A stretch of DNA of 11,889 nt from an uncultured Roseateles sp. (GTDB lineage Bacteria; Pseudomonadota; Gammaproteobacteria; Burkholderiales; Burkholderiaceae), in contig CAMPJJ010000140.1 of the NCBI GenBank assembly GCA_946886855.1, positions 1 to 11,889 of the forward strand, in the 5' to 3' direction. The notes beneath the pieces were generated by a model. The model saw only the letters and a list, made by a program, of their open reading frames with translations, had not been told where the DNA came from and did not search any database. The translations under genes and the position numbers were made by a program. Shown here piece after piece: positions 7,397 through 11,889 of the stretch (the first letter of the stretch is position 1; the number at the start of each line of letters is the position of its first letter).

Positions 7397-7663
7397 ATGA
7401 GTCCTTCCCAGTTCGGTGCGCTCCAGCGCGACACAGGCTCTCGCAGCAATCACGGTCACAGTCATGGTCACGGCCAAGGCCGCTTCCTGCTGCGCTTCGA
7501 GTCGCTGTTCCACTCCGGTCGCGGCCTGTCCTTCCCCTGCGACGAACGCGGCCAGGTCTCGCTCGACCAGCTCAGCGAGCAGGCCCGCGAGAACTACCTC
7601 TTCGCCCGCGCCGTCGTCGGCCACGAGTACGCGACCCCGGTGGTCCAGCGCTGCGACGACTGA
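7397..7663 (+). CDS. Small conserved-looking protein of unknown function, His-rich N-terminus
   Basis: An 88-residue protein of no function known to me. It resembles short uncharacterised proteins that I recall from Burkholderiales; this is memory, not a search. The start is the ATG at 7397, with GGAG at 7386-7389, 7 nt upstream. Residues 18-28 are a His/Gly stretch (NHGHSHGHGQG) that may bind metal or be a variable linker. The rest looks like one compact domain: RFLLRFESLFHSGRGLSFPC, then a polar loop (DERGQV), then a helix (SLDQLSEQARENYLFARAVV) and a short tail. There is no signal peptide or membrane segment. It is divergent from the methyltransferase and convergent with the DinB-like gene, so it is probably transcribed alone. 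Confidence 0.75.
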   Translation: MSPSQFGALQRDTGSRSNHGHSHGHGQGRFLLRFESLFHSGRGLSFPCDERGQVSLDQLSEQARENYLFARAVVGHEYATPVVQRCDD

Positions 7664-7711
7664 GTCCTTGACCGGCGTCGGTGCGTTCGGCGGGCCCGGC
7701 GGAGCAGGCGC

Positions 7712-8287
7712 TCAACGCGCCGCGAGTTGCGCCGCGTCGTACTGCCCCAGCACCCACTGCAAACCCGCCAGGTGTTGCTGGTCGTGGCTGCACAGGTAGT
7801 GGATCAGCGATTTGAAGGTCAGCGGACCGTAGCCCTCGAAACGCGCCCGGCGCTGCAACTGCTCCGGCGTGATCGTCGCCAGCACTGCCAGCGTCTCCTC
7901 GCGGGCCGCGGCGAAGGCGGCCAGCGCGGCCGCCGCATCGTCCTCGCCGTACCGGCGCTCGCGCGCCAGTGCCTCGGTGTCCAGTGACGGCAGCAACGGA
8001 TCGTCTTCGCCCAGCGTGCGGCGGATGCGCTGCTGGTAGCCCTCGATCTCGATGTCCCGCACATGGCAGACCTGCTCGATCGCGGTCAGCGGCTCGCTGG
8101 GCACGCCGTCCCAGGACGACGGCGCCCAATGCCGCGCTTCGACGGGGAACAGCGCGAAGTGCGCCGCGAGTTGCGCGGGGAAGGCCGCCAACGCGTGCAG
8201 CGTGACCGCGTCGATGGCGGAGCCGGAGGCGGCGAAGGCGGCGCCCGGCGAGGCGCTCGAGGAGGAGGGCGGGGCGATGGCAGTCAT
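7712..8287 (-). CDS. DinB family protein (four-helix bundle, putative metalloenzyme)
   Basis: A 191-residue DinB/YfiT-fold protein. Three His residues at family positions probably form the metal site: His75 (IEQVCHVRDIE), His168 and His172 (LCSHDQQHLAGLQ). Family members include thiol-dependent transferases such as mycothiol- or bacillithiol-dependent enzymes; many are uncharacterised. The pattern LTAIEQVCHVRDIEIEGYQQR in the second helix and the C-terminal CSHDQQHLAGLQ helix are typical. The first ~24 residues are Ser/Ala/Pro-rich and probably disordered. The start is taken as the ATG at 8287. A TTG at 8320 in the same frame would add 11 residues but lies inside the divergent promoter region. 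No Shine-Dalgarno sequence is seen. A -10-like TAATAT ends 7 nt before the ATG, so a leaderless transcript is possible. Confidence 0.82.
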   Translation of the reverse strand: MTAIAPPSSSSASPGAAFAASGSAIDAVTLHALAAFPAQLAAHFALFPVEARHWAPSSWDGVPSEPLTAIEQVCHVRDIEIEGYQQRIRRTLGEDDPLLPSLDTEALARERRYGEDDAAAALAAFAAAREETLAVLATITPEQLQRRARFEGYGPLTFKSLIHYLCSHDQQHLAGLQWVLGQYDAAQLAAR

Positions 8288-8294
8288 GCCGCCG

Positions 8295-8300
8295 ATATTA
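8295..8300 (-). promoter_or_regulatory. Possible -10 element of the DinB-like gene
   Basis: On the minus strand, TAATAT differs from TATAAT mainly by the order of its A/T bases and ends 7 nt before the ATG. Transcription would begin at or next to the start codon. No good -35 is seen. Confidence 0.3.
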
Positions 8301-8315
8301 GGACGCGGTCTGCGG

Positions 8316-8321
8316 GACAAT
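8316..8321 (+). promoter_or_regulatory. Possible -10 element of the DUF3297 gene
   Basis: GACAAT (in GGGACAATCA) lies 35 nt before the ATG at 8357, a sensible distance for a short leader. The -35 position reads CGATAT, which is poor. It shares the 69-bp divergent region with the DinB-like gene. Confidence 0.3.
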
Positions 8322-8356
8322 CACGCGTTTTCCGATTCCCCACGCACGATCCTGTC

Positions 8357-8602
8357 ATGAGCGACACCACCCGCCCCGAACTGCCCGACCACCTGTCCAT
8401 CGATCCGCGCAGCCCGCATCACGTCGCCGCCGTGTTCGAGCACGACATCGGCATCCTCTTCAACGGCAAGGAACGCAAGGACGTCGAGGAGTACTGCGTC
8501 TCCGAAGGCTGGATCCGCGTCCCCGCCGGCAAGACCGTGGACCGCAAGGGCCAGCCGATGATGATCAAGCTCAAGGGCAAGGTCGAAGCGTTCTACAAGT
8601 GA
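8357..8602 (+). CDS. DUF3297 family protein
   Basis: An 81-residue protein that fits the DUF3297 family across its length. The features are PDHLSIDPRSPHHVAAVFEH, then DIGILFNGKERKDVEEYCVS, EGWIRVPAGKTVDRKGQPM and the C-terminal KLKGKVEAFYK. The function is not known. The size and lack of signal or membrane segments suggest a soluble cytosolic protein. The start is the ATG at 8357, after which the family sequence begins at once; no Shine-Dalgarno sequence is visible. It is divergent from the DinB-like gene and convergent with the histidine kinase, whose stop codon is only 3 bp away. There is no room for a terminator between them. Confidence 0.9.
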   Translation: MSDTTRPELPDHLSIDPRSPHHVAAVFEHDIGILFNGKERKDVEEYCVSEGWIRVPAGKTVDRKGQPMMIKLKGKVEAFYK

Positions 8603-8605
8603 CGC

Positions 8606-10065
8606 TCAGCTTCTCGGCCAGCTGATCGCCACCCACAGGCCGCCGCCCTCGCGGTGGCCCATGGCGATGCGGCCGCCGTGCGCCTCGGCGATCTCGCGCG
8701 CCAGCGCCAGGCCCAGTCCGCTGCCGCCGCGCTTGGTCGAGTAGAACGGCATCAGCGCCTGCGACAGCTGCGCCTCGGTCATCCCGGGGCCGCGGTCGCC
8801 GACCTCGATGCGCCAGTCCTCGCGCGCCACACCGCCGATATCGACGCGCAGGCTCACGCCCTCCGGCGCGCTGCCGGATTCATGCGCGTTCTTCAGGAGG
8901 TTGATCAGCGCCTGCTCCATCTGGGCCGCGTCGAAGCGGCCCGGCGCCGCGGGCAGCTCGCCCGTCAGCGCGAAGGGGTAGTGCGCCCCCAGCGAGTCGA
9001 CGAAGGACCGCCATTCGACCGGCGCCAGCACCGGCGCGGGCAGCTTGGCGAAGCTGGCGTAGCCGGCCAGGAACTGGTGCAGGTGTTTCGCACGGTCGCC
9101 GATGCTGGCGAAGACGCCCGGCACGCGCTCGTGCATGCCGCGCCGCGACAGCTCCGCGCCGCTGTGCGCCAGCGACGAGATCGGCGCCAGCGAGTTGTTC
9201 AGCTCATGGCTGATGACGCGGATCACCCGCTTCCAGCTCGCCACCTCCTGCCGCGACAACTCCCTGGTCATGCGCCGCAGCAGCCGCAGCCGGTGCGGCT
9301 GACCCTGCAGGCGGAAGTCGCGCATCGACAGGTGGTAGCGCTCCTCCTGCCCGTCCTGCATGACGCTGAACAGGCCGTCCTGGGCGCCCGCGAAGGCCAG
9401 GCGAAGATCCTCCGGCGCGTCGGCCAGCAGCTCCTCCAGCCCGCGGCCGGCCAGGCTGCGGCCCTGGTCCATCAACTGCCGCGCGGCGATGTTGGCGTAG
9501 GCGATGCGCTCGTTCGCGTCGGTCAGCAGCAGCGCCACCGGCGTGTTCTGCACCACCGTGTCCAGCAGCAGCTCGCGCTGCGCGAGGTGGCGGCGCTGCT
9601 CGCGCAGGGCCACGCCCAGCTCGCTGTGCAGTCGCGTGAGGGTCGACAGCTCCGACAGGCCGCCGGGCGGATCCGCGGCGATGCCGCTGCCGAACTCGCC
9701 GTCACGGTAGCTGAGCACCGTGCTTTCCAGCGCCCGCAGCAGCCGCGTCAGCGGCATCAGCAGCAGGCTGGCCAGGCCCCAGACGATGGGCAGCATCAGC
9801 ACGAAGGTGAGCCCCACCGCGCTCGCGCTCCAGGTGCCGGGCGCCTCGTGCCCCATCGATTGCAGCAGCTGCGGCACCGGCCACAGGGTCAGCGTCAGGT
9901 GGATGGACACCGCCGCCACCGCCGCGGCGATCAGGCACAGCGCCAGCCGCATGTGGAGCGAGCGATGCCAGCGCGCGTGCCGCTCGGGACGCCCGTCAGG
10001 GCGCACGTCAAGGCGCACGTCGGGGCGTTCTCCTGGGCGCTCTTTTGGGCGCGACGGCGCCTCCT

Positions 10066-10069
<4 letters not shown>
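8606..10069 (-). CDS. NtrY-like sensor histidine kinase with PAS domain
   Basis: A 487-residue membrane kinase paired with the NtrC-type regulator upstream. In order: a basic, Pro-rich cytoplasmic N-terminus with six tetrapeptide repeats (residues 7-30); membrane helix 1 (about 42-62); a loop of roughly 22 residues; membrane helix 2 (about 85-106); a short linker; a PAS domain (about 170-265, NTPVALLLTDANERIAYANI); and the kinase core. The phosphorylated His is His288 in VISHELNNSLAPI. Asn394 and Glu397 are in the N box (NLLKNAHES), Asp425 in the G1 box (GDRGPGM), FYSTKRGG is the F box, and 448-453 (GGSGLG) is the G2 box. All catalytic motifs are intact. The ATG at 10069 overlaps the regulator stop as ATGA, which argues for this start; Met40 is an alternative. 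The extracytoplasmic loop is too short for a ligand-binding domain. Confidence 0.92.
9980..10051 (-). repeat. Six 12-bp degenerate tandem repeats coding R-P-x-x
   Basis: The start of the kinase gene has a 12-bp period. On the plus strand, successive units from 9987 to 10046 are related to gggcgcacgtca; the units at 9999 and 10011 are nearly identical. The protein reads RPKE-RPGE-RPDV-RLDV-RPDG-RPER (residues 7-30). Unit gain or loss would keep the reading frame. Confidence 0.8.
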
Positions 10070-11415
<1,346 letters not shown>

Positions 11416-11424
11416 TGGACGCGC

Positions 11425-11430
11425 AGCATA
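11425..11430 (-). promoter_or_regulatory. Possible -10 hexamer just before the regulator gene
   Basis: TATGCT on the minus strand (context TTGATATGCTGCG) ends 9 nt before the ATG. Transcription would start 2-4 nt before the start codon, giving a leaderless or nearly leaderless message. The -35 position is poor. Confidence 0.3.
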
Positions 11431-11462
11431 TCAAGGGGATCTCGTCGGGCAGCAGACGGGAA

Positions 11463-11487
11463 CCGGCGCGAGGGCCCCTCGCGCCGG
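11463..11487 (-). terminator. Strong G+C hairpin between the permease and regulator genes
   Basis: CCGGCGCGAGG (11463-11473), a 3-nt loop and CCTCGCGCCGG (11477-11487) form a perfect 11-bp stem. It lies in the 121-bp gap after the permease stop and 48 bp before the regulator ATG. On the minus strand it is followed by TTCCC, not a T-run. It may end or weaken transcription from the transporter genes, or stabilise their 3' end. Nothing else clear is in the gap apart from the -10-like hexamer. Confidence 0.45.
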
Positions 11488-11536
11488 AGAGCCGACCTCG
11501 TCGGAGCGAGGGCGGCGGGGCGTGTCGCGCGGACGT

Positions 11537-11889
11537 TCAACCGCCGCGCAGCGCGGCCACCGGCGGCAGCGCCGCGGCCCGGCGCGCCGGCGCGAACACC
11601 GCGATCTGGCCCAGCGCCCACAGCACCAGCGCCCCGATCGGCAGGTAGACCAGGGGCAGTCGCGGCAGCTCGTAGCTGCGCATCAGCAGCAGGCTGATGC
11701 CGTAGGCGCCGATCATGCCCAGCACGATGCCGGCCGTGGACAGCAGCAGGTTCTCGGTCTGGAAGTAGCGCAGGATCTGGCCGCGGGGGGCGCCCCCGGC
11801 GCGCCCCCGGCCGCGCAATCGCGCGCGCGGGGTCACACCCCAGCAGGCGCCCCCCCCCGCTCGCGACCCCCCCACCCCACCCCCGCCCC
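11537..11889 (-). CDS. FtsX/MacB-type ABC transporter permease, C-terminal part
   Basis: The gene runs off the window edge; about 117 codons are present. The readable part starts at RGQILRYFQTENLLLSTAGI, followed by a membrane helix (VLGMIGAYGISLLLM), a short extracytoplasmic segment (RSYELPRLPLVY), a last helix (LPIGALVLWALGQIAVFAPA) and the tail RRAAALPPVAALRGG. The pattern RRALGATRGQILRYFxxEN followed by two helices and an ARRAAxxxPxxALR tail is typical of FtsX-fold permeases of MacB-like exporters. Upstream of RGQIL the family motif is present only in scrambled form (see 11785-11889). Partner ATPase and adaptor genes would be expected beyond the window edge. The frame stays open to the end. 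Confidence 0.85.
   Translation of the reverse strand, partial: GGGGVGGSRAGGGACWGVTPRARLRGRGRAGGAPRGQILRYFQTENLLLSTAGIVLGMIGAYGISLLLMRSYELPRLPLVYLPIGALVLWALGQIAVFAPARRAAALPPVAALRGG
11785..11889. other. Probable low-quality sequence at a contig end
   Basis: The last ~105 bases turn into runs of C and G, including nine Cs in a row and a final run of almost only C with isolated A/G. The permease frame still reads RARLRGRGRAGGAPRGQIL, which lines up without a gap with the expected R-x-R-Q-I-G-x-R-R-A-L-G-A-x-R-G-Q-I-L. That suggests G/C-biased base errors rather than a real protein change. Confidence 0.65.

Overview
The window is G+C-rich DNA (about 70% by eye, not counted) with short intergenic gaps and protein-coding genes on both strands. 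Gene content suggests a betaproteobacterium of the order Burkholderiales, perhaps a Roseateles/Mitsuaria-type organism. The pointers are DusC, a zinc-knuckle YciH/SUI1 protein, DUF3297, and a sigma-54 regulator with a kinase beside an FtsX-type ABC permease. Xanthomonadales is an alternative. No rRNA, tRNA, CRISPR array, insertion sequence or phage gene was seen.

Layout. Positions 1-89 carry the possible start of a minus-strand gene, divergent from what follows. Positions 111-6489 hold five plus-strand genes: an M3 metallopeptidase, a YgjP-type metallopeptidase, tRNA-dihydrouridine synthase DusC, an exported dipeptidyl-peptidase IV-like serine peptidase, and a YciH/SUI1 translation factor. 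Gaps are 7, 76, -4 and 30 bp. Three peptidases flank a tRNA-modifying enzyme. This looks like a housekeeping run for peptide turnover and translation rather than one pathway.

Positions 6563-8602 hold four small genes in alternating orientation: a SAM-dependent methyltransferase (-), a conserved-looking 88-residue protein of unknown function (+), a DinB-fold protein (-) and a DUF3297 protein (+). An A/T-rich perfect palindrome lies at the first convergent junction.

Positions 8606-11889 read leftward: the C-terminal end of an FtsX/MacB-type ABC permease, a strong hairpin, an NtrC-family sigma-54 response regulator, and a histidine kinase joined to it by an ATGA overlap. This is a transporter plus two-component module. 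The kinase has almost no extracytoplasmic loop and a tract of six Arg-Pro tetrapeptide repeats before its first membrane helix.

The last ~105 bases look like degraded sequence at a contig end and should not be trusted base by base. I found no clearly new system. The best leads are the transporter-linked kinase/regulator pair, its repeat tract, the palindrome at 6514-6537, and starts that lack a Shine-Dalgarno sequence but have a -10-like hexamer just upstream.
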